Below are positions 1 to 8,262 of a DNA stretch of 41,294 bases, one piece after another; position 1 is the first letter of the stretch; the number at the start of each line of letters is the position of its first letter. Origin of the DNA: Methanobacteriota archaeon (lineage in GTDB: Archaea > Thermoplasmatota > Poseidoniia > Poseidoniales > Poseidoniaceae); the NCBI GenBank assembly GCA_002720095.2, contig PBGP02000019.1:9394-50687 (forward strand), given 5' to 3'. The notes under the pieces are model-generated. The model saw only the letters and a list, made by a program, of their open reading frames with translations, did no database searches and was not told the DNA's origin. Made by a program: the position numbers and the translations under genes.

Positions 1-174
1 ATCTCCATCATCACAATATACAAAAATGAATTCTTTAGTCTTCAATGATTGCTCAATCCTTCTTCTGGACATTGGATTGTTATCTACAATCAACACAATT
101 GGAGCATTTTCATCCTCAACATCGGTGACTAAGCCCATTGTAATCGTGCTTGGGGAGCCGTGAGTGATTATCAA
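1..174 (-). CDS. Partial gene, TrkA-N/RCK-like nucleotide-binding domain (N-terminal part)
   Basis: An open frame on the minus strand runs off the left edge. Starting from a TTG at 174 it gives 58 residues with an alternating strand/helix pattern: a first strand LIITHGSP, a helix, a second strand ending in VDNNP, a helix, and a third strand IFVYCDDGD. This is the order of a Rossmann-type TrkA-N/RCK domain, in which the acidic residue after strand 2 contacts NAD(H). The glycine-rich loop is unusual (HGSPST rather than GxGxxG). The first ATG, at 138, would remove strand 1, so the start is more likely upstream, but no clear ribosome site supports the TTG. It follows the DUF1844 gene closely on the same strand. 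The family call rests on pattern only; it could be another Rossmann protein. Confidence 0.4.
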   Translation of the reverse strand, partial: MIITHGSPSTITMGLVTDVEDENAPIVLIVDNNPMSRRRIEQSLKTKEFIFVYCDDGD

Positions 175-185
175 ATGTCCGCTTC

Positions 186-554
186 TTATTCTTCCTCGAT
201 AATAGTTTCAGAGAGACCTTCCTTGGGGTTAGTAAAGGTTTGTTTAATCTTATCTTCTGCTTCTTTATTCTTATTGTATTCAGCTTCTCTTTCAGGCGCA
301 CTTACAAAAGCCATTTGAACTTCAGAAATTACCCCTGAAAGAATGCTAGTTTCTTTATCATCCAGGTTACCATTAGTTTTTTTCTGTAACATTCTTAATA
401 ACTCAATACCTTCTTTAGCTTCATTTAAGTCATAAAACCTCTCACCCTCATATTCCATTAAACCAAGATTCATCATTACTGTTCTTTGAAACATGTGAAT
501 CAACTGGAAAAAACGATATGAATCTTCATTCGTAAAAAACTCTTCATCAGACAT
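186..554 (-). CDS. DUF1844 family small helical protein
   Basis: This encodes about 122 residues. The core, from DSYRFFQLIHMF through MMNLGL, LNEAKEGIELLRMLQKKT, GNLDDKE and ISEVQMAFVSA, matches what I know of DUF1844: an amphipathic first helix, a 'xxxLG' turn, then 'DLxxAKxxIDxLxxLxxKTxGNL'. The biochemical function is unknown. The last ~35 residues are charged (many E/K) and probably disordered. An in-frame ATG at 590 exists, but the one at 554 is preceded by GGTAGGTATT, a plausible SD, and begins MSDEEF, so it is preferred. The gene follows the hotdog-fold gene with a 32-base gap and is probably the penultimate gene of the rpl18a-pfdA-ftsY transcript. Confidence 0.7.
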   Translation of the reverse strand: MSDEEFFTNEDSYRFFQLIHMFQRTVMMNLGLMEYEGERFYDLNEAKEGIELLRMLQKKTNGNLDDKETSILSGVISEVQMAFVSAPEREAEYNKNKEAEDKIKQTFTNPKEGLSETIIEEE

Positions 555-586
555 AATACCTACCCTTAAATAAATCCAAATATCTG

Positions 587-1015
587 TCATTCATAATTTT
601 TTATATTATTCAATGATAATTTACTTCTCCTGTAAACCGCCTTAGCCTTAGAAATTAGATTAGTATTATCATCATAAAGTTCTGAAGATATAATATAATT
701 GCCCATGGACTTTTCCAAAAACTTTGCCTTTGCGACATAATTTATGCTTCTTGAATTCTTTAAATATATCACTTCAAAGGATTTGGAAAATATACTTACA
801 TCTTCTATTAATGAATTAGCGGCAAAAAAAGCAGCTGATTCTAAGGCCATAAAATTATATGCGGGATGAATATGATATGTTTCATTATGCATAAAATCTT
901 TTCTAGTAAACTTTATTTCTGCAAAACCTTCATCAATTTTTATCTCGCTTTCTAGTGTTTTGTTTAATGGGGATTCTAGAAATAAATTTTCTAATTTCTG
1001 AAAATGCTTACTCAT
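587..1015 (-). CDS. Hotdog-fold thioesterase-like protein (PaaI/DUF4442 type)
   Basis: This encodes a 142-residue single-domain protein. The segment HPAYNFMALESAAFFAANSL is the hotdog central helix region, with a His-Pro preceding the helix. It is followed by strands VIYLKNSRSINYVAKAKFLE, GNYIISSELYDD and LISKAKAVYRRS, the usual antiparallel sheet of PaaI-like acyl-CoA thioesterases and DUF4442 proteins. The expected activity is hydrolysis or binding of a CoA or acyl thioester; the substrate cannot be told. The start at 1015 is preceded by GTGAT (minus strand) and is preferred over the ATG at 1027, whose extra residues MSDI are encoded by that ribosome site. The upstream ATG overlaps the end of ftsY, so the genes are translationally close. 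Confidence 0.65.
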   Translation of the reverse strand: MSKHFQKLENLFLESPLNKTLESEIKIDEGFAEIKFTRKDFMHNETYHIHPAYNFMALESAAFFAANSLIEDVSIFSKSFEVIYLKNSRSINYVAKAKFLEKSMGNYIISSELYDDNTNLISKAKAVYRRSKLSLNNIKNYE

Positions 1016-1019
1016 AATA

Positions 1020-2342
1020 TCACTCAAACAATTGTTTTAAAAGCCATTCGGGTTGAAATTGTTGTAAATCTGTATATTCCTGCCCTGTTCCAACCAACAC
1101 TATTGGTTTGCCTGTAGCGTGGGCAATTGATAGTCCTGCGCCCCCCTTTGCATCGGTATCCATTTTTGATAAGACTGCTCCATCAAAAGTTAAGATCCTC
1201 GAAAATTCAGCTGCCTGCTCTACAGCGTCATTGCCTGCCAGTGCATCGCCAACAAAAAGCACTAAATGCGGTTTTGTAACTCTATGCACCTTCTGTAATT
1301 CATTCATAAGATTTGTTTTATTCTGCATTCTTCCAGCAGTATCAACAAGTACTATGTCTATATTTTTGGCTTTGGCGTGAGAAATAGCATCTCTAGCTAT
1401 AGCTGCTGAATCTCCTCCTCTCTGGCTTGAAATACATTTTACATCCAAATTCTTCATGTGGGCTTCTAACTGCTCAATCGCTCCAGCTCTAAAAGTATCA
1501 GATGCCGCCGCAACAATAGAGTAGCCTTTATTTTTCAGCATATATGCAATTTTAGCTGTAGTAGTTGTTTTCCCTGTTCCATTTACACCGACCAACATAA
1601 TTACTACAGGTTTATCTCCTTTTGAAAGGTTTTCTTCGACAGTTGCTTCAAAATCCCAATAATCCGCTTTCAATATGGATTGTAATGCTCTCTTAATTGT
1701 GGCTTCGACTACTTTGGATAATTCTGCTCCTTTTCTTAATCTGCTCCCTATTAAATTATTTTTCATTAAATCTAGAATCTCTGATACTGCTGCACTACTA
1801 ATGTCCGATTCTAGCATTGCCCATTCAATTTCTTCCAATAAAATATTCAAGGCTTTCCCATCTTTTATTACTCTGCCACCTGATTCGACTACTCCGCCTC
1901 CTAGATCGATTTCGATATTTAGGCCATCATCTAATCTAACCTCTTTAATTCCAGCAGAACCTCTTGGTGCCTGCTCAACTTTAATTAATTGTCTGCCTGT
2001 TGTAGACCTCATCATTTGTAAATCTACTTTGGAGCCCTTGGGTTTTTTTGGAATCTTGGGTTTTTTTGCTTCTTTTTTTAATTTCTTTCTTTCTTTTTTA
2101 GATAGTTTTTTCCATGGTTCATCTAGAGACGTGTCTAGTTCTTGATCCCATTCATCCCATTCTTTTTGAAGTGGGGGTATATCTTCCTCAGGGGGTTTTT
2201 CTTTATGCATATTATTTAATGCAGTATGCATATTAAGGTTTTCTGTATTTTTTTTAATTGAACTAACTTCTGTGAGATCCTCGGTATTTGTATCTTCTGA
2301 AATTTTTTTGAGTCTCTTTCTAAATTTGTCAAAAATACCCAT
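1020..2342 (-). CDS. ftsY: Signal recognition particle receptor FtsY
   Basis: This is the SRP receptor GTPase that docks ribosome-SRP complexes at the membrane for co-translational insertion. The length is 440 residues. The N-terminal ~135 residues are a highly charged extension with Lys-rich stretches, as in many FtsY proteins, and would touch the membrane or SecY. The N domain helices follow (about 160-235), then the G domain: P-loop GVNGTGKTT (252-260), DTFRAGA (282-288), DTAGR (334-338), the VGDALAGNDAV insertion-box region, and SKMDTDAKGG (392-401). All GTPase motifs are intact. The start at 2342 is chosen because GAGTGAT directly upstream is a ribosome site; the upstream ATG at 2354 overlaps the prefoldin stop as TAATG. 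The order rpl18a-pfdA-ftsY is a known euryarchaeal arrangement. Confidence 0.97.
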   Translation of the reverse strand: MGIFDKFRKRLKKISEDTNTEDLTEVSSIKKNTENLNMHTALNNMHKEKPPEEDIPPLQKEWDEWDQELDTSLDEPWKKLSKKERKKLKKEAKKPKIPKKPKGSKVDLQMMRSTTGRQLIKVEQAPRGSAGIKEVRLDDGLNIEIDLGGGVVESGGRVIKDGKALNILLEEIEWAMLESDISSAAVSEILDLMKNNLIGSRLRKGAELSKVVEATIKRALQSILKADYWDFEATVEENLSKGDKPVVIMLVGVNGTGKTTTTAKIAYMLKNKGYSIVAAASDTFRAGAIEQLEAHMKNLDVKCISSQRGGDSAAIARDAISHAKAKNIDIVLVDTAGRMQNKTNLMNELQKVHRVTKPHLVLFVGDALAGNDAVEQAAEFSRILTFDGAVLSKMDTDAKGGAGLSIAHATGKPIVLVGTGQEYTDLQQFQPEWLLKQLFE

Positions 2343-2353
2343 AATATCACTCA

Positions 2354-2851
2354 TTAATCATCTAAAGTTAATTCGCCACCATATCTTCTCCTTTGCTTTC
2401 TTTTCGACTTAGATTTCTCGGGGATTGGTGCTTGCTTGGACTCTAAACTTTTAACCTCATTACTGATGTTAATATCAATTTCTTTAATTGTTCTAGATGT
2501 TGTATCGTGTTCTTTTACCAGTTGTTCTATCAACGTTCTTAACTCAGTGATTCTCTTATCCAAAATATTTATTGTGTCTGATAATGACCTTTCTGCATGT
2601 ATCCCACTTCCTAAATCTACAATCGTTTCTTTAATATCGCGATAGTCAATTAAGATTTGGACACCCGCTCCTATTGGAATCATTCCATTGTTTTCGTCAT
2701 CTGAATTTGATAAATGTGAAAGGCTACGAAAAACTGTTTCGTGTTCTTGTACAATTTGATCTAATTTGCCTATCTGCTCTTCGAGTTGAATAACCTTTTG
2801 CTGATTTAATTCTCGGATTTGTGACATTCTCTTTATCTCATCTCGATTCAT
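2354..2851 (-). CDS. pfdA: Prefoldin alpha subunit
   Basis: This is the alpha subunit of the hexameric (alpha2beta4) archaeal chaperone that delivers unfolded proteins to the thermosome. The ~165 residues show the family's plan: an N-terminal coiled coil (QIRELNQQKVIQLEEQIGKL), two central beta hairpins containing IPIGAGVQI and ETIVDLGSGIHAE, and a C-terminal coiled coil rich in I/L heptads, then a basic Lys/Arg tail (KSKSKRKQRRR) that is longer than usual. The start at 2851 is preceded by GGTGATC, an exact match to the end of the SD sequence; the ATG at 2863 is part of that site. It lies 29 bases after rpl18a and overlaps the upstream ATG of ftsY. Confidence 0.9.
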   Translation of the reverse strand: MNRDEIKRMSQIRELNQQKVIQLEEQIGKLDQIVQEHETVFRSLSHLSNSDDENNGMIPIGAGVQILIDYRDIKETIVDLGSGIHAERSLSDTINILDKRITELRTLIEQLVKEHDTTSRTIKEIDINISNEVKSLESKQAPIPEKSKSKRKQRRRYGGELTLDD

Positions 2852-2853
2852 AA

Positions 2854-2860
2854 GATCACC
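2854..2860 (-). promoter_or_regulatory. Ribosome-binding site deciding the pfdA start
   Basis: Reading on the minus strand, GGTGATC lies just before the ATG at 2851. It is complementary to the GATCACC end of archaeal 16S rRNA. The GGTG part is about 5 bases from the ATG, which is suitable spacing. If translated from the upstream ATG the same bases read as MGDL, which explains a spurious N-terminal extension. Confidence 0.6.
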
Positions 2861-2880
2861 CATCTAAGTTAGGAATTAAC

Positions 2881-3132
2881 TTATTCTTCTTCTAGAGATG
2901 TGTCCATTTTGCCCCTGAAATGATGGATGACATGATAGTCATTCGAATCTGAGGGCTTGATTTCGTCTATTGATTCTATTAGAATTTGTCTTCGATTTAC
3001 CTTATGTCTTCCGCCTAATGTGGAAAAAAGTTTATGTTCTGCATCATTTTTGGTTTTTGCGACTACGTCTTGTGAAAACTTTTGAGTCATACTACCTAAA
3101 GGTAGTTTTCCAGTAATTCGGTAGGCCTTCAT
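2881..3132 (-). CDS. rpl18a: Large-subunit ribosomal protein L18a (LX, L20a)
   Basis: This encodes an 83-residue archaeal-specific ribosomal protein of the 50S subunit. The sequence begins MKAYRITGKLPLGSMTQKF and continues with KNDAEHKLFSTLGGRHKVNRRQILIESI, the same layout as other archaeal LX proteins: a strand, a 'QKF' turn, a helix, 'LGSRHxVxR' and a final strand. The ~20 residues after the usual end (KPSDSNDYHVIHHFRG and on) are an acidic extension not typical of the family. The ATG at 3132 has a strong SD, GGAGGGGAT, immediately upstream. It heads the cluster rpl18a-pfdA-ftsY and is divergent from the subtilisin gene. Confidence 0.88.
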   Translation of the reverse strand: MKAYRITGKLPLGSMTQKFSQDVVAKTKNDAEHKLFSTLGGRHKVNRRQILIESIDEIKPSDSNDYHVIHHFRGKMDTSLEEE

Positions 3133-3224
3133 ATCCCCTCCGAATGCCCAAACTGTATTAAACGCGTTGGCGCGAAAAAATTGAAAAATAGTCCCGTTAA
3201 TTACATAATTCTAACAACTCTGAA
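3133..3224. promoter_or_regulatory. Divergent promoter region between rpl18a and the S8 protease
   Basis: This is a 92-base spacer between divergent genes. On the minus strand TTTAATAC near 3153-3160 is TATA-like and GGAGG (3137-3141) is the rpl18a SD. On the plus strand AT-rich sequence around 3197-3212 lies about 20-25 bases before the protease ATG at 3225, which has no SD, so that mRNA may be leaderless. A GC-rich patch with repeated GCG elements (around 3163-3175) separates the two; its role is unknown. Confidence 0.35.
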
Positions 3225-6200
3225 ATGAGGTTAGGTTTTGCACACATTATGGGCAAAGGTATTTCCATCTCTATTACCTTGCTACTATTGTTGATTTTGC
3301 TACCTATTTCAGTGTTTACAAGTAGTGATTCGTCTCTAAATGATGATGCGTTTATTGGAAGAGAATATGAAGTAATATTTATGCAAAATGTCACATATGA
3401 GGACTGGCTTAATATTGAGGAACAAAATCTAGTGCCCTTGAGACAGACTGATCGAAATAAAATTTTAGTTTGGAGTGAGTTGGAACATTTTGGTTTGAAT
3501 ACTGGAAAAAATAAATTATCGGTGATTAAGAGTCTTGATTCCCCCCTATTTACTGAAAATATTCTACATGTAAATGAAGTTAGGCCGTCAGAGTATCGTG
3601 TTCTGTTGGAGCCCCATTTACCTAAATCAGGAGTTGTTCAAGTCATTAATTGGTTAATTAACACCAACTATAATATCTTGAGCTACCCTATAATAGAGAA
3701 TGTTGGGAGTATGCCTTCTTCATTCGAAATAAGAGGCGCATATCCACCAAGCTTGGATATTCCCGGCGTGTGGAAAATTGAAGAAATTAAAAAAACGTCT
3801 GCCAGAAATGATGTTGCGGCTTCAATAATTGAATCGGGTAGTCTATTCAAACATGAATTATGGGAGAGAGGACTAGATGGTCAAGGAATTCTCGTTGGAA
3901 TAGCTGATACTGGAATTGATAGAGACCATTCTTGTTTCAGAGAAAATGAGTCGTTTGTTGGAGTTCCAAGTGAAGTCCATCGGAAAATTAAATTAATTAA
4001 TACTACAATTGATTCGGGTGACTATGAAAATAATTCTGATTTTGGTCACGGAACTCACATTGCAGGTAGTATAGCATGTAATTGGGCAGATGGGGAATTG
4101 AAGGAGGGGACTTCTCTATCTTATAATGCTAAATTGTTGATTCAAGATATTGTAAGTGAAGAAGGATGGCTGCCCCCAGTTCATGCTGAATTACTATTTT
4201 TAGAGGCGGCACAAAACGGTGCAATCATACATTCTAACTCTTGGGGGGATAATGAAGTAAACTATACACAGCGTTCTGGCAGATTTGATGGGTGGGGGCG
4301 TGAGGTCCCCTGGAGTTTGATATTTGTAGCCCCCGGAAATTCTGGTGGACAGTTAATGGAGCCAGCTAATGCAAGAAATGTCATTGCTGTTGGTTCAACA
4401 ACTAAAGAAGAAAATTTAGAATTTGTAAGTTATTCAAGTACGGGGCCAACAAATTTAGGTACAAGAGGTATTTTCTTACTTGCTCCAGGAAAAAATATTA
4501 TTTCTGCAAAAAGTGATGGTGTGCCGGATTCAATGAATAATGATACGAAATCATTGAGTGGGACCTCTATGTCTACTCCCATTGCTGCATCTGGAGCTGT
4601 AATATTACAGCAAATGGTAGAAGAAGGATATTTTAAATCTGGAATGAATGACAACAGTAGACTCGGTTTTAATCCAAGTGGTCCTTTAATGAAGGCGTTA
4701 TTAGCTCTCGCAACGAGCAATATCTCCAATTCAGCTAATCCAAATCCTATTCATGGATGGGGAGTACTTAACATATCTGAGTTGGTAGGAGTTGATTTCC
4801 TAGAAAATAAAAATTCGACGATAGATGACGTTTGGATATGGGATAGTTATCAGTTGGAAGATAATTGGAGTTCCTTCACAAATTCAAGGATGATTCCTGG
4901 AAAAAATCCCATCGAGTCATTGACCTTAAATTCGTGGGACGGTGCTAATGCCAAAGGCCCATTTTTATCTACAGGAGAACAAATAAGATGGAATTTTACT
5001 ATAGAGAAAGGTAAAGATTTGGAAGCCAGTTTGTCATGGTTAGCTAAACCTGAGCCATATCTTGTTGACGATTTACAGCTTTCAATTTTAACTTCAGATG
5101 GTCGTATTGCTAATAGTAATGATTATGATAATGATGGTTATTCAAATTTAAATAATTATGAATTTGAAGTTTCATCAGAAAATGAAACAACAGTTGGAGT
5201 TAACATAAGAAAACAAGACTTGGAGGGGGTTGATTGGATCCATCTAATTGTTGACGCAAATTACGTAGGAGTTGGAAATACACCAAATTCAGTGGGGATA
5301 GAAGGAAATAGAGTGGGTTTTGGATTGGCTGTGAAGGGAATTCAAAATGAAGAGGAAATTAGGTTAGACGGAGGTGAAATGATGCGATTCGAGGTTGATA
5401 ATGTACTTGGGTATACCTTTATTGGTGCAGGGGGGGATTTTGAACAACAAAATTTTGATTATAACTCAGAATTGGCATGGAATTTTAGTGATCGCCCTGG
5501 TGTATTAAATTTAGATATAGCAATCGATGTACCTCATAACATTTCAATGAGTTTATCTAAAAATCCATTCGGATTTCAAAATATTCAGGGACTCGATGAA
5601 TATGCCGTATTACCAATTTGTTCAGAGGTGGAAGACGGTAACTCCCCTACAAATCCTACTCCTAGGAAATGGTTACTTGAAGGAATTTGGTGGCCGCCTG
5701 ATTTTGAGGATTGTAAGGAAAATAAGATTTATTTTAATTTAAAAAATAATATTAATGAATCACTAAATCCTATAAACCATCTTAATAATTGGATTGAGAG
5801 CAATGAAGACTATTTCGTATTCGAAGCAGAAATTAATCTATCCTACCTTTTAGAACTGTGGGATGCTGGTGGTTTGTCCCCAGATGGGCTGGTATGTAGT
5901 TATTATTTTGTAGAAAATGACTGGAGAGATTGTAATATTAATTATTCCAATAATGTGTTAATTCCCGAAGGGGCTTCTGTTTTGACTGTTAAATGGGAAT
6001 GGATTGAACGGGGCGGGTTAAAAAGAGAATATTTAACTGAATACAACATTCTAAAGCAAAACAATATTGATAATATAATATTAAGTGTAGATTATTTGAA
6101 TGATAATAGAAATGAATTGGTTTTGATTGGACAGCAAAGTACTGAAATCCCTATAATTTTAATCAATGAAAATAATAGTGATGCATATGTAAAACTAGTA

Positions 6201-6635
6201 AATTACAGCTGGAATTTGAATGAAATATCTTTAGGATGTGAATCAAGCAAATTTAAGGTGATGACACTAGATTTTGATAAGAGAAAAAGTTTCAAAATCG
6301 GAAAAAATGCAGAAATACTTAACCGGACCGATCTTGTAATTTCCGCATTTAGATTAAATTATTCCTGGGAAGAAAAAATAATTGTCGGTGAAGATTTTTA
6401 CCTAGAATTTGAAAATAGTAATTTGGAACATGTTATCACAATTCCCTTAAGAAACATTACATCTCTTGAATTGCATGATTACTGTGATACAAATAGCAAT
6501 AAAAGTTTGAATTTACCTCATGAAGGGGTATTTTTAATGTGGTTATTATTATCGTTAATTATACTAATTTCGGGTTTGGCAGCTCTTAGAAAACAACGAT
6601 TAGATGAATCTTCAACTAATGATGAGGAATCTTAA
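3225..6635 (+). CDS. Membrane-anchored subtilisin-like serine protease (S8 family)
   Basis: This encodes a 1136-residue secreted protease. An N-terminal signal sequence (residues ~10-33, from ISISITLLLLLILLPISVF) precedes a ~170-residue region that may act as a propeptide. The catalytic domain carries the triad Asp228 (GIADTGID), His275 (GHGTHIAG) and Ser448 (GTSMSTP), with the oxyanion Asn372 in APGNSGG. After it come ~600 residues of beta-rich, Asn/Glu-rich sequence with an Asp-rich DYDNDGYSN loop near residue 633, similar to calcium-binding dockerin/thrombospondin-type loops. Near the C terminus a single helix (MWLLLSLIILISGLAAL) would anchor it in the membrane with a short acidic cytoplasmic tail. 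The likely role is degradation of extracellular protein, consistent with the protein-scavenging life of marine euryarchaea. Translation could begin at Met1 or Met9 (3249). Confidence 0.9.
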   Translation: MRLGFAHIMGKGISISITLLLLLILLPISVFTSSDSSLNDDAFIGREYEVIFMQNVTYEDWLNIEEQNLVPLRQTDRNKILVWSELEHFGLNTGKNKLSVIKSLDSPLFTENILHVNEVRPSEYRVLLEPHLPKSGVVQVINWLINTNYNILSYPIIENVGSMPSSFEIRGAYPPSLDIPGVWKIEEIKKTSARNDVAASIIESGSLFKHELWERGLDGQGILVGIADTGIDRDHSCFRENESFVGVPSEVHRKIKLINTTIDSGDYENNSDFGHGTHIAGSIACNWADGELKEGTSLSYNAKLLIQDIVSEEGWLPPVHAELLFLEAAQNGAIIHSNSWGDNEVNYTQRSGRFDGWGREVPWSLIFVAPGNSGGQLMEPANARNVIAVGSTTKEENLEFVSYSSTGPTNLGTRGIFLLAPGKNIISAKSDGVPDSMNNDTKSLSGTSMSTPIAASGAVILQQMVEEGYFKSGMNDNSRLGFNPSGPLMKALLALATSNISNSANPNPIHGWGVLNISELVGVDFLENKNSTIDDVWIWDSYQLEDNWSSFTNSRMIPGKNPIESLTLNSWDGANAKGPFLSTGEQIRWNFTIEKGKDLEASLSWLAKPEPYLVDDLQLSILTSDGRIANSNDYDNDGYSNLNNYEFEVSSENETTVGVNIRKQDLEGVDWIHLIVDANYVGVGNTPNSVGIEGNRVGFGLAVKGIQNEEEIRLDGGEMMRFEVDNVLGYTFIGAGGDFEQQNFDYNSELAWNFSDRPGVLNLDIAIDVPHNISMSLSKNPFGFQNIQGLDEYAVLPICSEVEDGNSPTNPTPRKWLLEGIWWPPDFEDCKENKIYFNLKNNINESLNPINHLNNWIESNEDYFVFEAEINLSYLLELWDAGGLSPDGLVCSYYFVENDWRDCNINYSNNVLIPEGASVLTVKWEWIERGGLKREYLTEYNILKQNNIDNIILSVDYLNDNRNELVLIGQQSTEIPIILINENNSDAYVKLVNYSWNLNEISLGCESSKFKVMTLDFDKRKSFKIGKNAEILNRTDLVISAFRLNYSWEEKIIVGEDFYLEFENSNLEHVITIPLRNITSLELHDYCDTNSNKSLNLPHEGVFLMWLLLSLIILISGLAALRKQRLDESSTNDEES

Positions 6636-6656
6636 CCTTCAAGGATAAGAAGTGTT

Positions 6657-6673
6657 TCGGAGTATATAACCGA
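6657..6673 (+). promoter_or_regulatory. TATA-like element inside a short inverted repeat, upstream of the actin-like gene
   Basis: The bases TCGG-AGTATATAA-CCGA place a TATA-like core (6663-6669) between 4-base inverted arms. The core centre is about 21 bases before the ATG at 6687, so the mRNA would have almost no leader. A GTGAGGAAT stretch before the ATG could alternatively be an SD. This is a low-confidence promoter call. Confidence 0.35.
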
Positions 6674-6686
6674 GTGAGGAATTAAC

Positions 6687-7691
6687 ATGAGTGATAGATT
6701 ATACATAGGTATTGATTTAGGTACATTTCAATCGACAATAGCCACAAGTAAGGGAGACCTTCATACAGTTGAAACTGTTGTTGGAACTCCTAAAGATCCC
6801 GTTGCTAGAAATATGCTTGGAAGAGATACACTATTTGGAAAAGAGGCGCTGAAAAATAGGTTGGCGTGCAATATTTACAGGCCGTTAGCAGCAGGTGTTG
6901 CTCAAGATGATTCTGAACATCTTAACGCAGCAAAAGACTTTGTCACTCACTTAATTGATTCTGTAGGTTGTGATGAATATGATGAAGTTTACGGGGTAAT
7001 ATGTTCTCCTAGTCATATTTCATTTACAGACAAGACAAATCTAGTAAGTATTCTCAGAGGGAAATTAACTGCAATAATGGTGGTATCGGAGCCATTTGCG
7101 GTCGCATATGCAATTGAAAAATTGATGGGGTCAATTATAGTTGATAGTGGAGCTGGCACTACTGATGTAGCCCGTATAGTCGGTAGATTTCCTGAAGATG
7201 ACGACCAACTGACAATTCCCGAAGCTGGGGATTGGGTTGATTTAGCAATCATGAGTGCAATTCAAAAGAAATATACAGGTGCACAGATTACTAAAGATAT
7301 GGTAAGAAGATGGAAGGAAAAGAATTCTTACGTTGGTGGAAAAGAAAAACAAGTTCTAGTCGATTTGTCTGTAGAAGGGAAAAGTCAAACTGTGGATATT
7401 GGTGACCTAATCGAATCTTCATGCGATAATTTAGCCCAACACCTTGGTGGAGCTATAAAAAATATAATTTCTAGTGGAGACCCTGAATATCAACCTTTAT
7501 TCAGAAAAAATATATATTTAGCCGGAGGTTCTTCACAAATCAAAGGTTTAGCTAAGAAAGTTACTGAATATATTTCCGACATAGGGGACGTTTCTGTTTC
7601 TGCGGTCAAAAAGCCTGAACACAAAGTCGCTGAAGGTGCTTTAGCATTAGCTGAATCTATGCCTGACGAAGAATACACTTCAATTGTATGA
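6687..7691 (+). CDS. MamK-like bacterial-type actin (MreB/ParM superfamily ATPase)
   Basis: This encodes a 334-residue actin-fold ATPase. The visible motifs are phosphate-1 GIDLGTFQS (8-16), the connect region VVSEPFAVAY (132-141), phosphate-2 IIVDSGAGTTDV (150-161) and the adenosine motif IYLAGGSSQIKGL (~275-287). Several stretches recall MamK, the magnetosome filament actin, more than MreB: VVGTPKD, LLGRDTLFG-like 'MLGRDTLFGKEA', DDDQLTIPEAGDWVD, SFVG-like 'NSYVGG', and PEYQPLFRKNIYLAGG. MamK forms cytoplasmic filaments that position organelles. No magnetosome genes are visible here, so the cellular role is open. The MsrA gene begins 3 bases after its stop, suggesting one transcript. The comparison is from memory; a generic MreB/Hsp70-like assignment remains possible. 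Confidence 0.8.
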   Translation: MSDRLYIGIDLGTFQSTIATSKGDLHTVETVVGTPKDPVARNMLGRDTLFGKEALKNRLACNIYRPLAAGVAQDDSEHLNAAKDFVTHLIDSVGCDEYDEVYGVICSPSHISFTDKTNLVSILRGKLTAIMVVSEPFAVAYAIEKLMGSIIVDSGAGTTDVARIVGRFPEDDDQLTIPEAGDWVDLAIMSAIQKKYTGAQITKDMVRRWKEKNSYVGGKEKQVLVDLSVEGKSQTVDIGDLIESSCDNLAQHLGGAIKNIISSGDPEYQPLFRKNIYLAGGSSQIKGLAKKVTEYISDIGDVSVSAVKKPEHKVAEGALALAESMPDEEYTSIV

Positions 7692-7694
7692 ATT

Positions 7695-8243
7695 ATGTTG
7701 CATAGTGTCTTAGGTACGAATATTTTGGGCCCTTTCCCAAAAAATAACGAAACAGTACTTTTTGGAATGGGTTGTTTTTGGGGAGCTGAAAGATTATTCT
7801 GGCAGTTGGATGGTGTATTTACGACAGCAGTTGGTTATGCGGGTGGAAACACTGAAAAACCCACATATCGTGAAGTTTGTGGAGGTAAAACAAATCATTC
7901 AGAGGTTGTTTTAATTTCATTTGATCCCAATATTATTCAATTTGATGAACTACTAAAAATATTTTTAGAAAATCATGATCCTACTCAAGGAAATCGACAG
8001 GGTAATGATATAGGTACTCAGTACCGGTCTTGCATTTACATTACAAAACATGACCATAGAGATATAGTAGATTCGCAAATAGACTCTTACCAAATCTCAC
8101 TAAATGAGATGGGGTTTGGTCAAATAACCACTGAAATTAAACTAAATGTCAAATTTAACTACGCTGAGGAGTACCATCAACAATATCTTGCAAAAAATCC
8201 AAACGGATATTGTGGAATAAAAGGTACGGGAGTTAAATGTTAA
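7695..8243 (+). CDS. msrA: Peptide methionine (S)-sulfoxide reductase MsrA
   Basis: This enzyme reduces methionine-S-sulfoxide in proteins and free methionine back to methionine, using thioredoxin. The length is 182 residues, normal for a single-domain MsrA. The catalytic motif GCFWGAE has Cys27. The family motifs GYAGG ([18 protein letters not shown]), H-S/T-E-V-V ([10 protein letters not shown]), [18 protein letters not shown] and AEEYHQQYL follow. Two C-terminal resolving cysteines lie at 173 and 182 in [11 protein letters not shown]. The gene starts 3 bases after the actin-like gene. Location is cytoplasmic, as there is no signal peptide. Confidence 0.96.
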   Translation: MLHSVLGTNILGPFPKNNETVLFGMGCFWGAERLFWQLDGVFTTAVGYAGGNTEKPTYREVCGGKTNHSEVVLISFDPNIIQFDELLKIFLENHDPTQGNRQGNDIGTQYRSCIYITKHDHRDIVDSQIDSYQISLNEMGFGQITTEIKLNVKFNYAEEYHQQYLAKNPNGYCGIKGTGVKC

Positions 8244-8262
8244 AGAGATTAGAGGTAATGCA

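Noticed and set aside
1108-2145. Long plus-strand frames opposite ftsY
   Set aside because: They are antisense to a gene with all GTPase motifs and read as low-complexity Ser/Leu/Phe sequence with no family pattern.
6687-7691. Magnetosome gene cluster
   Set aside because: Only the MamK-like actin is present; the neighbours are a protease, MsrA and a two-TM protein, with no other mam-type genes in the window.
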